The notes below the pieces were generated by a model. It was not told the DNA's origin and did not search any database. It saw nothing but the letters and a program-made list of their open reading frames with translations. DNA of 64,000 bases from Pseudactinotalea terrae. GTDB lineage: Bacteria; Actinomycetota; Actinomycetes; Actinomycetales; Beutenbergiaceae. Both the position numbers and the translations under genes were made by a program. Where the stretch lies: NCBI RefSeq assembly GCF_009733845.1, contig NZ_WNXZ01000006.1:280507-344506 (forward strand), in the 5' to 3' direction. Positions 17,796 to 25,325 of this stretch are shown piece after piece (within the stretch, counting starts at the first letter, position 1; each line of letters opens with the position of its first letter).

Positions 17796-19375
17796 CCTGG
17801 CTCGTGCCCCTCCCCGTGGTGATCCCGCTGGTCGCCGCCGGCCTGACGCTCGCGCTCGGCGGTCGCAGCAGGCTCCAGGCGATCATCTCCGCCGTCGCGA
17901 TCACGCTGGTGGCGCTGACCTCGGCAGGGCTGGTCTTCTTCGCGCACAACCGCGGCCCGCAGGTGGTCAACGTCGGCGAGTGGAGCGCCCCAGTGGGGAT
18001 CTCGCTCGTCGCGGACCGGCTCTCCGCGCTGATGCTGCTGGTCTCGGCGATCGTGCTGCTCTGCGTGCTCCTGTACTCGCTGGCGCAAGGTCTTGCCGAT
18101 GGCAACGAGGGCGCCCCCGTCGCGATCTACCACCCGACCTATCTGGTGCTGGCCGCGGGTGTCGCCAACGCGTTCCTCACCGGTGACCTGTTCAACCTGT
18201 ACGTCGGGTTCGAGATCCTGCTGGGCGCGAGCTTCGTGCTGCTGACCCTCGGTGGCACGGGTGAGCGGATCCGGGCCGGATCGATCTACGTGGTGGTCTC
18301 GCTCCTCAGCTCCGTGCTGTTCCTCACGGCGATCGGGCTGGTCTACGCGGCCACCGGCACGCTCAACATGGCCCAGCTCTCCGAGCGGCTCGCAGGCGTC
18401 GACCCCGGCATGGTGCTGGTGCTGCAGGTGATGCTGCTGCTCGGCTTCCTCATCAAGGCAGCGGTGTTCCCGCTGTCTGCCTGGCTGCCGGACTCCTACC
18501 CGACGGCGCCCGCGCCAGTCACCGCCGTGTTCGCCGGCCTGCTCACCAAGGTCGGTGTGTACGCGATCCTGCGGACCCAGACCTTGATGTTCCCCGAGAC
18601 CGCCGTCAACGACGTGCTCATGGTCGCCTCGATCATCACGATGCTGGTGGGGATCGTCGGTGCCGTCGCGCAGGACGACCTCAAACGTCTGCTCTCCTTC
18701 ACGCTGGTCAGCCACATCGGATACATGATCTACGGCGTCTCGCTGGCCAACGAGACCGGGCTCGCCGCCTCGATCTTCTACGTGGCGCACCACATCACCG
18801 TGCAGACCGCGCTGTTCCTGGTCGCGGGACTGATCGAGCGTCGTGGCGGCACCACGTCGTTGGAGAACCTCGGCGGGCTGGCGCGGCTCACGCCTGCGCT
18901 CGCCGTGCTGTTCTTCGTCCCCGCCATGAACCTCGCCGGCATCCCGCCGATGTCCGGGTTCCTCGGCAAGGTCGGGCTGCTGCAGGCCGGCGCCGAGCTC
19001 GGCACCCCGGTGGCGTACGCGGGTGTCGCGGCCGGTCTGCTCACCTCGCTGCTGACGCTCTACGCGATCGCCAAGGCCTGGAACAAGGCGTTCTGGCAGG
19101 AGCCGCCGGAGCCGCTGCCCGACACCTCGATCCCGCGCTCGATGTTCGGTCCCGCCGCCGCGCTGGCCGCTGTCGGTGTGATGTTCGCCGTGGTCGGTGG
19201 TCCGCTCAGCAGCTACACGGAGTCCGCGGCCAGCGACCTCCAGGCGCGCACGCCGTACCTGTCCTCGGTGCTGGTCAAGGGTGACCGTGGCGACGGCACC
19301 AGCGACGAGGCCGCCGAGGAAGCGACCGACGAGCCGACCGGCGACGGTCCCGAGGAGCTGGACGACGATGGCTGA
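17792..19375 (+). CDS. mrpD: Na+/H+ antiporter subunit D
   Basis: This NuoM/N-like proton-translocating subunit has 527 residues and about 14 transmembrane helices. The channel signature IKAAVFPLSAWLPDSYPTAP (about residues 216-235) and the GLLTKVGVYAILR segment hold the conserved lysines. It forms the core of the Mrp complex with MrpA. An acidic tail of about 40 residues ends the protein. It overlaps mrpE by eight bases. Confidence 0.94.
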   Translation: MTWLVPLPVVIPLVAAGLTLALGGRSRLQAIISAVAITLVALTSAGLVFFAHNRGPQVVNVGEWSAPVGISLVADRLSALMLLVSAIVLLCVLLYSLAQGLADGNEGAPVAIYHPTYLVLAAGVANAFLTGDLFNLYVGFEILLGASFVLLTLGGTGERIRAGSIYVVVSLLSSVLFLTAIGLVYAATGTLNMAQLSERLAGVDPGMVLVLQVMLLLGFLIKAAVFPLSAWLPDSYPTAPAPVTAVFAGLLTKVGVYAILRTQTLMFPETAVNDVLMVASIITMLVGIVGAVAQDDLKRLLSFTLVSHIGYMIYGVSLANETGLAASIFYVAHHITVQTALFLVAGLIERRGGTTSLENLGGLARLTPALAVLFFVPAMNLAGIPPMSGFLGKVGLLQAGAELGTPVAYAGVAAGLLTSLLTLYAIAKAWNKAFWQEPPEPLPDTSIPRSMFGPAAALAAVGVMFAVVGGPLSSYTESAASDLQARTPYLSSVLVKGDRGDGTSDEAAEEATDEPTGDGPEELDDDG

Positions 19376-19949
19376 GCGCGTGAGGTTCTGGAACCGCTGG
19401 CCGATGGTGCTGTGGCTCGCCGGCGTCTGGGTGCTGCTGTGGGGCGATGTCACGGTCGCGAACGTGCTCGCCGGGCTGGTGCTCGGCTGCCTGCTCGTGA
19501 TGGCGATGCCGATGCCCAAGGCCGGCTTCGAGGGGCGCCCGTGGCTGCCGGGCATCGTCAACCTCGTGGTGCGGTTCCTCGGCGACGTGGTCATGGCGTC
19601 GGTGCAGATCGCCAAGAAAGCCCTGTCGCCGGGCAGACCGCCGCGTGGCGCGGTGATCCGGGTCCAGCTGCGCTCGCAGTCCGACCTGTTCCTCACCGTG
19701 ACCGCCCAGCTCTGCTCGCTGGTCCCGGGCTCGATCGTGGTCGAGGCGCACCGCCTCGCGGGGCTCCTGTACATCCACGTGTTCGACGTCAGCGACTCCG
19801 GTGGCATCGACGGGGCCCGCGAGCACAGCCTGGAGATCGAGAAGCGCGTGCTCTACGCGTTCGCCACCGACGCGGCGATCGAGGCCGCCGGGCTTCCCCC
19901 GCGCAAGCGCCTGCTGCGCCGTCGCCGCAGCACGGAGGTGACGTCATGA
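19368..19949 (+). CDS. mrpE: Na+/H+ antiporter subunit E
   Basis: This subunit of 193 residues has two N-terminal helices (about 10-48), then a further membrane-associated helix and a soluble C-terminal domain with the SDLFLTVTAQLCSLVPGSIV segment characteristic of MrpE/MnhE. It starts at the ATG inside the end of mrpD. Its stop overlaps the ATG of a 24-codon mini-ORF that leads to mrpF. Confidence 0.92.
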   Translation: MAERVRFWNRWPMVLWLAGVWVLLWGDVTVANVLAGLVLGCLLVMAMPMPKAGFEGRPWLPGIVNLVVRFLGDVVMASVQIAKKALSPGRPPRGAVIRVQLRSQSDLFLTVTAQLCSLVPGSIVVEAHRLAGLLYIHVFDVSDSGGIDGAREHSLEIEKRVLYAFATDAAIEAAGLPPRKRLLRRRRSTEVTS

Positions 19950-20017
19950 GAGCACCCCACGGACATCTTCTCCCCCGCTCCGCTCCGCCGAACACGTCTG
20001 CGAGGACCCCGCGATGA
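19946..20017 (+). CDS. 24-codon coupling mini-ORF between mrpE and mrpF
   Basis: The frame starts with an ATG that overlaps the mrpE stop (ATGA). It encodes 23 residues (MRAPHGHLLPRSAPP...TPR) and stops at a TGA that overlaps the mrpF ATG. The peptide is basic and Pro-rich with no recognised homology. A second frame of the same length, with a related 3' half, sits between mrpF and mrpG. It probably carries terminating ribosomes into mrpF; a functional peptide cannot be excluded. Confidence 0.5.
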   Translation: MRAPHGHLLPRSAPPNTSARTPR

Positions 20018-20020
20018 GCC
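19972..20020 (+). repeat. intercistronic repeat, copy 1
   Basis: An imperfect direct repeat of about 48 bases ends at the mrpF start codon. The shared blocks are GCTCC, CCG, GTCTGCGAGG, CCCCG and CGATGAGCCCG. Copy 2 is at about 20444-20493. Confidence 0.55.
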
Positions 20021-20421
20021 CGATCGTGCTCTGGGTCGGCGGCCTGATGCTCGCAGCGGCCGCTCTGCTGATCGTCGTCCGGATCGAGCGCGGTCCCTCG
20101 ATGCTCGACCGCACCATCGGCCTCGACATGCTGGTGAGCGTGGTGGTCGCGGCGCTCGCGCTCTGGAGCGGGGCCACCGGGCGCACCGACCTCGTCAACG
20201 TGCTGGTGGTGCTCACGCTCGTGGGCTTCGTCGGGTCGGTGACGCTCGCGCGGTTCGTCGCCGTCGAGCCGGAGGACGAGGGCCGGATCCTCACACCCGA
20301 GGAGGTGCGTGCGCACGACGACCGGATGCGCGCCGCCATCGCGAAGGAGAGCAAGCGCCGGGTGGGCGGCCGCGAGGACGCCATGCGCCGCGCCTACCCC
20401 GAGGACGAGGACCCCAGATGA
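20014..20421 (+). CDS. mrpF: Na+/H+ antiporter subunit F
   Basis: This is a 135-residue subunit with three helices at about 4-23, 34-54 and 60-80. The RIERGPSMLDRTIGLDMLVS motif is the family signature. A charged C-terminal tail of about 50 residues is longer than in most MrpF proteins (about 90 residues total). The start overlaps the preceding mini-ORF stop; the stop overlaps the next mini-ORF. Confidence 0.92.
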   Translation: MSPIVLWVGGLMLAAAALLIVVRIERGPSMLDRTIGLDMLVSVVVAALALWSGATGRTDLVNVLVVLTLVGFVGSVTLARFVAVEPEDEGRILTPEEVRAHDDRMRAAIAKESKRRVGGREDAMRRAYPEDEDPR

Positions 20422-20489
20422 GCCACCCCACAGTCGTCCGCTCCTCCGCGCCGTTCCTCCGAGCATGTCTGCGAGGGCCCCGACGATGA
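20418..20489 (+). CDS. 24-codon coupling mini-ORF between mrpF and mrpG
   Basis: The frame starts at an ATG overlapping the mrpF stop, encodes 23 residues (MSHPTVVRSSAPFLR...RR), and ends at a TGA overlapping the mrpG ATG. Its length equals that of the mini-ORF before mrpF, and the last 30 bases are nearly the same at DNA level (GTCTGCGAGG-CCCCG-CGATGAGCCCG). The reading frames of the shared part differ, so the DNA/RNA element rather than the peptide seems conserved. Confidence 0.5.
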   Translation: MSHPTVVRSSAPFLRACLRGPRR

Positions 20490-20493
20490 GCCC
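20444..20493 (+). repeat. intercistronic repeat, copy 2
   Basis: This is the second copy of the repeat that precedes mrpF, ending at the mrpG start codon. It differs from copy 1 by a one-base insertion near the 3' end and several substitutions in the 5' part. Confidence 0.55.
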
Positions 20494-20854
20494 GCTCGAG
20501 TGGCTGGCGTCCGTGTGCTTCATCCTGGGATGCTCGCTCAACCTGATAGCAGCGATCGGTGCGCTGCGCTTCCCCGACCTGCTCGCCCGCATGCACGCGG
20601 CCACCAAGCCGCAGGTGCTCGGGCTGATCCTCACGATGGCAGGCCTGGCTGCCTCGTTGGGGTCGAGCCAGCTCACCTGGAAGCTGCTGATCGTCGTGCT
20701 GTTCCAGTTCATGACCGCGCCCGTCTCGGCGCACATGGTCGGGCGGTCCGGCTACCGCACGGGCAAGGTCCGCGACGAGGACCTCGTGGTCGACGAGCTC
20801 ACCGAGGACCTCCGGCGCGTCCAGCAGGCCGACACCCAGCCGCCGACGTCCTGA
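20486..20854 (+). CDS. mrpG: Na+/H+ antiporter subunit G
   Basis: This is a 122-residue last subunit of the Mrp complex with three helices at about 5-25, 40-60 and 65-88. The LRFPDLLARMHAATKPQVLG motif is diagnostic for MrpG/MnhG. The start follows the mini-ORF by stop-start overlap. A polar C-terminal tail ends the protein. No gene follows on this strand, so the operon mrpA(B)CDEFG is complete. Confidence 0.93.
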   Translation: MSPLEWLASVCFILGCSLNLIAAIGALRFPDLLARMHAATKPQVLGLILTMAGLAASLGSSQLTWKLLIVVLFQFMTAPVSAHMVGRSGYRTGKVRDEDLVVDELTEDLRRVQQADTQPPTS

Positions 20855-20917
20855 GGTGCGGCCCGCGCGGGAGGACAGGACCAGGGCGCCCGGGCGCCGT
20901 CGAGCAGCGCTCGCAGA

Positions 20918-21172
20918 TCAGCTCTTGGTGAGGTCCGCCGGGCTCAGCCACTTGGAGGTGCTGCGCTGGATGTAGGCGCGCACCACGGCGGCGACCGCCG
21001 CGCTCACGGCGGCGAACACGACGACCTCGACGATCGAGATCTCGCCGTCGTCGTCGATGGCCTTCGGTGGCTCGTGCCCGGTGATGCCCTTCCAGGCCAA
21101 CGAGATCGCCTTGGTGGCGACCAGCCCAGCGCCCAGGGTGGCGACGGTAGCGATCAGCTTCTGCGGGTTCAC
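20918..21172 (-). CDS. DUF4235 membrane protein
   Basis: This 84-residue protein has two helices at about 6-24 and 48-68, with the NPQKLIATVATLGAGLVATK start and a KGITGHEPP turn typical of DUF4235. The family is small, actinobacterial and uncharacterised. An AGG-rich site precedes the ATG, and a TAGGCT -10 box lies near 21212-21217 on this strand, back to back with the thiamine promoter. Confidence 0.85.
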   Translation of the reverse strand: MNPQKLIATVATLGAGLVATKAISLAWKGITGHEPPKAIDDDGEISIVEVVVFAAVSAAVAAVVRAYIQRSTSKWLSPADLTKS

Positions 21173-21228
21173 GCGAGCCTCCAGGTTCTCTCGGTCGACC
21201 CCAGCCTACGGGCAAGTCGGCGAGGGGC

Positions 21229-21234
21229 TAGGCT
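21229..21234 (+). promoter_or_regulatory. -10 box of thi operon
   Basis: TAGGCT lies about ten bases before the first riboswitch helix, which places the transcription start near 21241. Confidence 0.5.
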
Positions 21235-21242
21235 GGTGGGCA

Positions 21243-21328
21243 ACGACAGGGGAGCGCACCAGCGCTGAGAGTGCGGCGAGCCGCAGACCCTCGAACCTGC
21301 TCCGGTTAGCACCGGCGAAGGGAGTCGA
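21243..21328 (+). promoter_or_regulatory. TPP riboswitch (THI element)
   Basis: The conserved core appears in order: GGGGAGCGC, GCTGAGAG, ACCCTCGAACCTG, CCGGTTAG and CGAAGGGA. A terminal helix can form from CGAC and GTCG. This is a thiamine-pyrophosphate-sensing riboswitch, and it precedes the thiamine ABC transporter operon. Binding of TPP should lower thiBPQ expression. Confidence 0.95.
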
Positions 21329-21365
21329 GCAACTCTCGTTGTCATCCGTGCGGATGGCTTCACCC

Positions 21366-21385
21366 CTTCTCAGGCACCTGAGGAG
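21366..21385 (+). promoter_or_regulatory. Shine-Dalgarno-sequestering hairpin
   Basis: CTTCTCAG (21366-21373) pairs with CTGAGGAG (21378-21385), including one G-T pair, across a GCAC loop. The 3' arm contains most of the AGGAGG site of thiB. This fits riboswitch control at translation initiation rather than by termination. Confidence 0.5.
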
Positions 21386-21395
21386 GCCAACAGGA

Positions 21396-22478
21396 ATGAC
21401 CAGAAAGTTCAGGATCACCGGCACGATTCTCGCCGTTGTCGCGCTCGCCGGCTGCTCCCTGATGGGCGAGCCCGACGGCGGAGCGGGCACCGGCGGCGGC
21501 ACCTCGGGCGAGGGCCAGCAGGGCGGGGTGGTCCGGGTGGTCACGCACGACTCGTTCGCGCTGCCCGAGGAGCTGATCGCGGCGTTCGAGACCGACACCG
21601 GCTACACCGTGGAGCAGAGCGCGCCCGGTGATGGCGGGGCGCTCGTCAACCAGCTGATCCTCACCAAGGACGCACCGCTGGGTGACGTCGCGTACGGCGT
21701 GGACAACACGTTCGCGTCGCGAGCGCTGACCGAGGACGTGTTCGCCTCCTACACCTCGCCCGCGCTGCCGGCGAGCGCCGAGCAGTACCTGGTGCCGGGC
21801 TCGGACGCGCTGACCCCGGTCGATATCGGTGACGTCTGCTTCAACGTGGACCACGAGTGGTTCGCCGAGGCCGGCATCGCCGAGCCCACCACGTTCGAGG
21901 ACCTGCTGGAGCCGGAGTACGCGAACCTCACGGTCGTGAGCAACCCGGCCACCTCCTCGCCAGGAATGGCGATGCTCGCCGCGACCGTGGGCGCGTTCGG
22001 CGAGGACGGCTACGCGCAGTACTGGGCCGGGATGCGGGAGAACGGGCTCAAGGTCACCAGCGGCTGGTCCGACGCCTACTACGTGGACTTCTCCGGCTCC
22101 GAGGGGCAGGGGGACCGCCCGATCGTGCTGTCCTACTCGACCTCGCCCGCCTTCGAGGTCGGCGAGGGCGAGACGCAGGCACCGACCGGGTCGCTGCTCG
22201 AGACGTGCTTCCGGCAGGTCGAGTACGCCGGCGTGATCGAGGGTGCCGAGAACCCGGAGGGCGCGCAGGCCTGGATCGACTTCATGGTCGGTGAGCAGGT
22301 GCAGGCCGCACTGCCCGAGAGCATGTACGTGTACCCGGTGGACGACACGATCGAGCTGCCGGCTGCCTGGGTCGAGTTCGCCCCGCTGTCGCCCAGCCCG
22401 TTCGACGTCTCGCCGGAGGAGATCGCGGCCGGCCGCGACGCCTGGATCCAGACCTGGACCGAGACGGTCATCGACTGA
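21396..22478 (+). CDS. thiB: thiamine ABC transporter substrate-binding lipoprotein
   Basis: This is a 360-residue periplasmic-type binding protein tethered as a lipoprotein: signal peptide MTRKFRITGTILAVVALAGC with the lipobox LAGC at residues 17-20, then a Gly/Ser linker. The mature part has the ThiB/iron-type fold (VVRVVTHDSFALPEEL, then DAPLGDVAYGVDNTFASRAL). It delivers thiamine or its phosphates to ThiP. A TPP riboswitch and a sequestered AGGAGG site precede it, which fixes its role. Confidence 0.93.
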   Translation: MTRKFRITGTILAVVALAGCSLMGEPDGGAGTGGGTSGEGQQGGVVRVVTHDSFALPEELIAAFETDTGYTVEQSAPGDGGALVNQLILTKDAPLGDVAYGVDNTFASRALTEDVFASYTSPALPASAEQYLVPGSDALTPVDIGDVCFNVDHEWFAEAGIAEPTTFEDLLEPEYANLTVVSNPATSSPGMAMLAATVGAFGEDGYAQYWAGMRENGLKVTSGWSDAYYVDFSGSEGQGDRPIVLSYSTSPAFEVGEGETQAPTGSLLETCFRQVEYAGVIEGAENPEGAQAWIDFMVGEQVQAALPESMYVYPVDDTIELPAAWVEFAPLSPSPFDVSPEEIAAGRDAWIQTWTETVID

Positions 22479-22533
22479 CCGCCTCCCTTCACTCTCCCTC
22501 CTCCCACCCGCCGAACAGGAGGTCCTGCCGCGT

Positions 22534-24288
22534 ATGAACGCCGATAGCGTGCAGAACCCCCTGCTCGACGGGCGCGGAGGTGGCAAGGCGCGGGCACGGG
22601 GTGCGACGGGCCACGCGCTCGGGATTGCCGGGTGGGGCGTTGCCGTGCTGGTGCCGCTCACCTTCCTCGGGGTGTTCTTCGCCTGGCCGACGGCGGCGCT
22701 CGTGGCGCGGGGGTTCGTCACCGACGGTGCGCTGGACCTGAGCGGGTTCGCGGAGGTGCTCGGGCGGCCGCGGACCTGGCGCTTCGTGGGGCTGACGTTG
22801 CTGCAGGCGAGCCTCGGCACCCTGGTCGCGGTGCTGCTCGGGATCCCGGGCGCCTACGTGCTCTACCGGTGCACCTTCCGGGGGCGGCTGCTGCTGCGCG
22901 GGCTCGTGACGGTGCCGTTCGTGCTGCCGACGGTCGTGGTCGGGGTGGCGTTCCGGGCATTGCTGGCGAGCTCGGGCCCGCTCGGGTTCCTCGAGCTCGA
23001 CGGCAGCCTCGCGGCGATCGTGGCGGCGCTGGTGTTCTTCAACTACTCGGTCGTGGTGCGTACCGTCGGTGGCATGTGGGAGCGGCTCGACCCCCGCGCC
23101 GAGGAGGCCGCCCGTGCGCTCGGCGCCTCGCCGTGGCGAGCCTTCGCGTCCGTGACGCTGCCGATGCTCACCCCGGCGATCGCCTCGGCAGCCTCGATCG
23201 TGTTCCTGTTCTGCGCCACGTCCTTCGGGGTGGTGCTCATCCTCGGTGGCAGCCGCTACGGCACGATCGAGACCGAGATCTGGACCCAGACCACCCAGTT
23301 CCTCGACCTGCGTGCCGCCGCCGTGCTCTCGATCGCCCAGCTGGTGGTGATCGTCCTCGCGCTGAGCGTCTCCGGGTACACGCGCGGCCGCCGCGAACGT
23401 GCGCTGCACCTCACCGGCAGCACCGCACGCCCACGGCCGCTGCGGCTCCGGCCCACCCGGGCGGGCGGCTGGGGCGACATCCTGCCGGCGGCGCTGACCG
23501 CCGTCGTCGGCATCGGGCTGCTCGCGCTCCCGCTGGTCAACCTCCTGCTGGCGAGCTTCCGGACGCCGCAGGGCTGGGGGTTCGGCAACTACGTGGCCCT
23601 CGGCACCACGGGCGGCGCGAACGCGCTGAGCGTGACGGTCTGGGAGGCGCTCGGCACCTCGCTGCGTACTGCCGTGGACGCGACCGTGATCGCGGTGGTC
23701 GTCGGCACGCTGGTCGCGCTGGTGGTGTCCCGGCGGCCGCGCAGCCGCACGGCGCGGCGGGCGATCGGGCTGCTGGACGCGGCCGTCATGCTGCCGCTCG
23801 GGGTGTCGGCGGTGACGGTCGGGTTCGGGTTCCTCATCACGCTCAATCGGCCGCCGCTGGACCTGCGGTCCTCGCTGCTGCTGATCCCGATCGCGCAGGC
23901 GGTGGTGGCGATCCCCCTCGTGGTGCGGACCGTGCTGCCGGTGCTGCGCGCGATCGACCCGCGGCTGCGCGAGGCCGCTGCGGTCCTGGGCGCGACGCCC
24001 GGCCGGGTGCTCGCGCACGTGGACGGACCGTTCCTCGTGCGATCGCTCGGGCTCGCCGTCGGCTTCGCGTTCGCGGTGTCGCTGGGGGAGTTCGGGGCGA
24101 CGGCGTTCCTCGCCCGCCCGGACCAGCCCACCCTGCCGGTGGTCGTGGTGAGGCTGCTGGGGCGGCCGGGTGCGGAGAACTACGGGATGGCGCTCGCGGC
24201 CGCGGTGGTGCTGGCGCTGCTGACGGCGAGCATCATGGCGCTCGCGGAGCGGCTGCGCAGCGCGCGCGGCATCGGGGCGGAGTGGTGA
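22534..24288 (+). CDS. thiP: thiamine ABC transporter permease
   Basis: This is a 584-residue permease with two fused BPD_transp_1 domains (about 12 helices). Each has an EAA-type loop: EEAARALGASPWRAFASVTLP near residue 190 and REAAAVLGATPGRVLAHVDGP near residue 480. It forms the channel of the thiamine importer with ThiQ. Start is ATG 22534, with AGGAGGT ten bases upstream; the longer frame overlaps thiB without support. It is 55 bases after thiB. Confidence 0.92.
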   Translation: MNADSVQNPLLDGRGGGKARARGATGHALGIAGWGVAVLVPLTFLGVFFAWPTAALVARGFVTDGALDLSGFAEVLGRPRTWRFVGLTLLQASLGTLVAVLLGIPGAYVLYRCTFRGRLLLRGLVTVPFVLPTVVVGVAFRALLASSGPLGFLELDGSLAAIVAALVFFNYSVVVRTVGGMWERLDPRAEEAARALGASPWRAFASVTLPMLTPAIASAASIVFLFCATSFGVVLILGGSRYGTIETEIWTQTTQFLDLRAAAVLSIAQLVVIVLALSVSGYTRGRRERALHLTGSTARPRPLRLRPTRAGGWGDILPAALTAVVGIGLLALPLVNLLLASFRTPQGWGFGNYVALGTTGGANALSVTVWEALGTSLRTAVDATVIAVVVGTLVALVVSRRPRSRTARRAIGLLDAAVMLPLGVSAVTVGFGFLITLNRPPLDLRSSLLLIPIAQAVVAIPLVVRTVLPVLRAIDPRLREAAAVLGATPGRVLAHVDGPFLVRSLGLAVGFAFAVSLGEFGATAFLARPDQPTLPVVVVRLLGRPGAENYGMALAAAVVLALLTASIMALAERLRSARGIGAEW

Positions 24289-24313
24289 GCGTGCGCGCGG
24301 TGCGGGAGGAGAG

Positions 24314-25264
24314 ATGGTGCTGAGCATCGAGGGCGTGAGCGTCGTGTACCCCGGGAGCGCCGCGGCGGCGGTCGAGGACGTCACGGTGGAGGTCGGCGCC
24401 GGCGAGGTGCTGACGCTGCTGGGTCCCTCGGGGTGCGGCAAGTCATCGTTGCTGCGCGCCGTCGCGGGGCTCGAGCCGCTGGCCGAGGGGCGGGTCAGCT
24501 GGGACGGCCAGGACCTCGCCGACGTGCCCGTGCACCGGCGCGGCTTCGGGCTGATGTTCCAGGACGGCCAGCTGTTCCCGCACCGCGACGTGGCCGGGAA
24601 CGTGGCGTTCGGGCTGCAGATGGCGCGGCGGCGGGATCGTGCGCGGGTGAGCGAGCTGCTTGAGCTCGTCGGACTGTCCGGCTACGAGCGGCGCCCGATC
24701 AGCACGTTGTCGGGAGGCGAGCAGCAGCGGGTCGCCCTGGCGCGTGCGCTCGCACCGCAGCCGCGGCTGCTGCTGCTCGACGAGCCGCTCTCTGCCCTGG
24801 ACCGCGGGCTGCGGGAACGGTTGGCGGTCGAGATCGCCGAGATCCTCCGGGCCACCGGCACCACCGCGGTCTACGTGACGCACGATCACGACGAGGCGTT
24901 CACGGTCGCGCACCGTGTCGCTCTCATGCGCGCGGGTCGGATCGTGCAGATCGGTTCGCCCGACGAGCTGTGGGCCGCACCCGTGGACGCCGAGGCAGCC
25001 AGGTTCCTGGGGTACCGGGTGATCGGGACGGGTGACGGCGGTGCGCTCGCGCTCGGTCCGCGCGCCTTGCGGGTGGCCCGCCCGGGTGAGCAGACCGCGG
25101 CCCAGGGCGTGGTCGCCGGGCTGACGTTCGCGCGAGGTGAACGACTCGTGCTGGTCGACGTGCAGGGGTGGGGGCGGGTGCGAGCCCGCACGGGTGAGCT
25201 GCCTGCGCAGCCGGGTGCCGCCGTCGGGCTGGTGATCGACGAGAGCGGAGCGATCCGCCTCTGA
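24314..25264 (+). CDS. thiQ: thiamine ABC transporter ATP-binding protein
   Basis: This ATPase has 316 residues. The Walker A motif is GPSGCGKSS (about residues 37-45), the signature STLSGGEQQRVALARAL (about 133-149), Walker B RLLLLDEPLSALD, and the switch histidine in YVTHDHDEAF. The C-terminal 85 residues resemble a TOBE-like regulatory extension. It starts 25 bases after thiP behind GGAGGAG. It powers thiamine uptake. Confidence 0.92.
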   Translation: MVLSIEGVSVVYPGSAAAAVEDVTVEVGAGEVLTLLGPSGCGKSSLLRAVAGLEPLAEGRVSWDGQDLADVPVHRRGFGLMFQDGQLFPHRDVAGNVAFGLQMARRRDRARVSELLELVGLSGYERRPISTLSGGEQQRVALARALAPQPRLLLLDEPLSALDRGLRERLAVEIAEILRATGTTAVYVTHDHDEAFTVAHRVALMRAGRIVQIGSPDELWAAPVDAEAARFLGYRVIGTGDGGALALGPRALRVARPGEQTAAQGVVAGLTFARGERLVLVDVQGWGRVRARTGELPAQPGAAVGLVIDESGAIRL

Positions 25265-25325
25265 GTGTGAGAGGTCCCCATGGCCAGGGGCTGCTGCCGG
25301 CGTGCGGCGCTGCCAGACTCGCGGG

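Noticed and set aside
17594..19807. 737-codon antisense frame over mrpC-mrpE
   Set aside because: It is a shadow of three overlapping, well-supported subunit genes.
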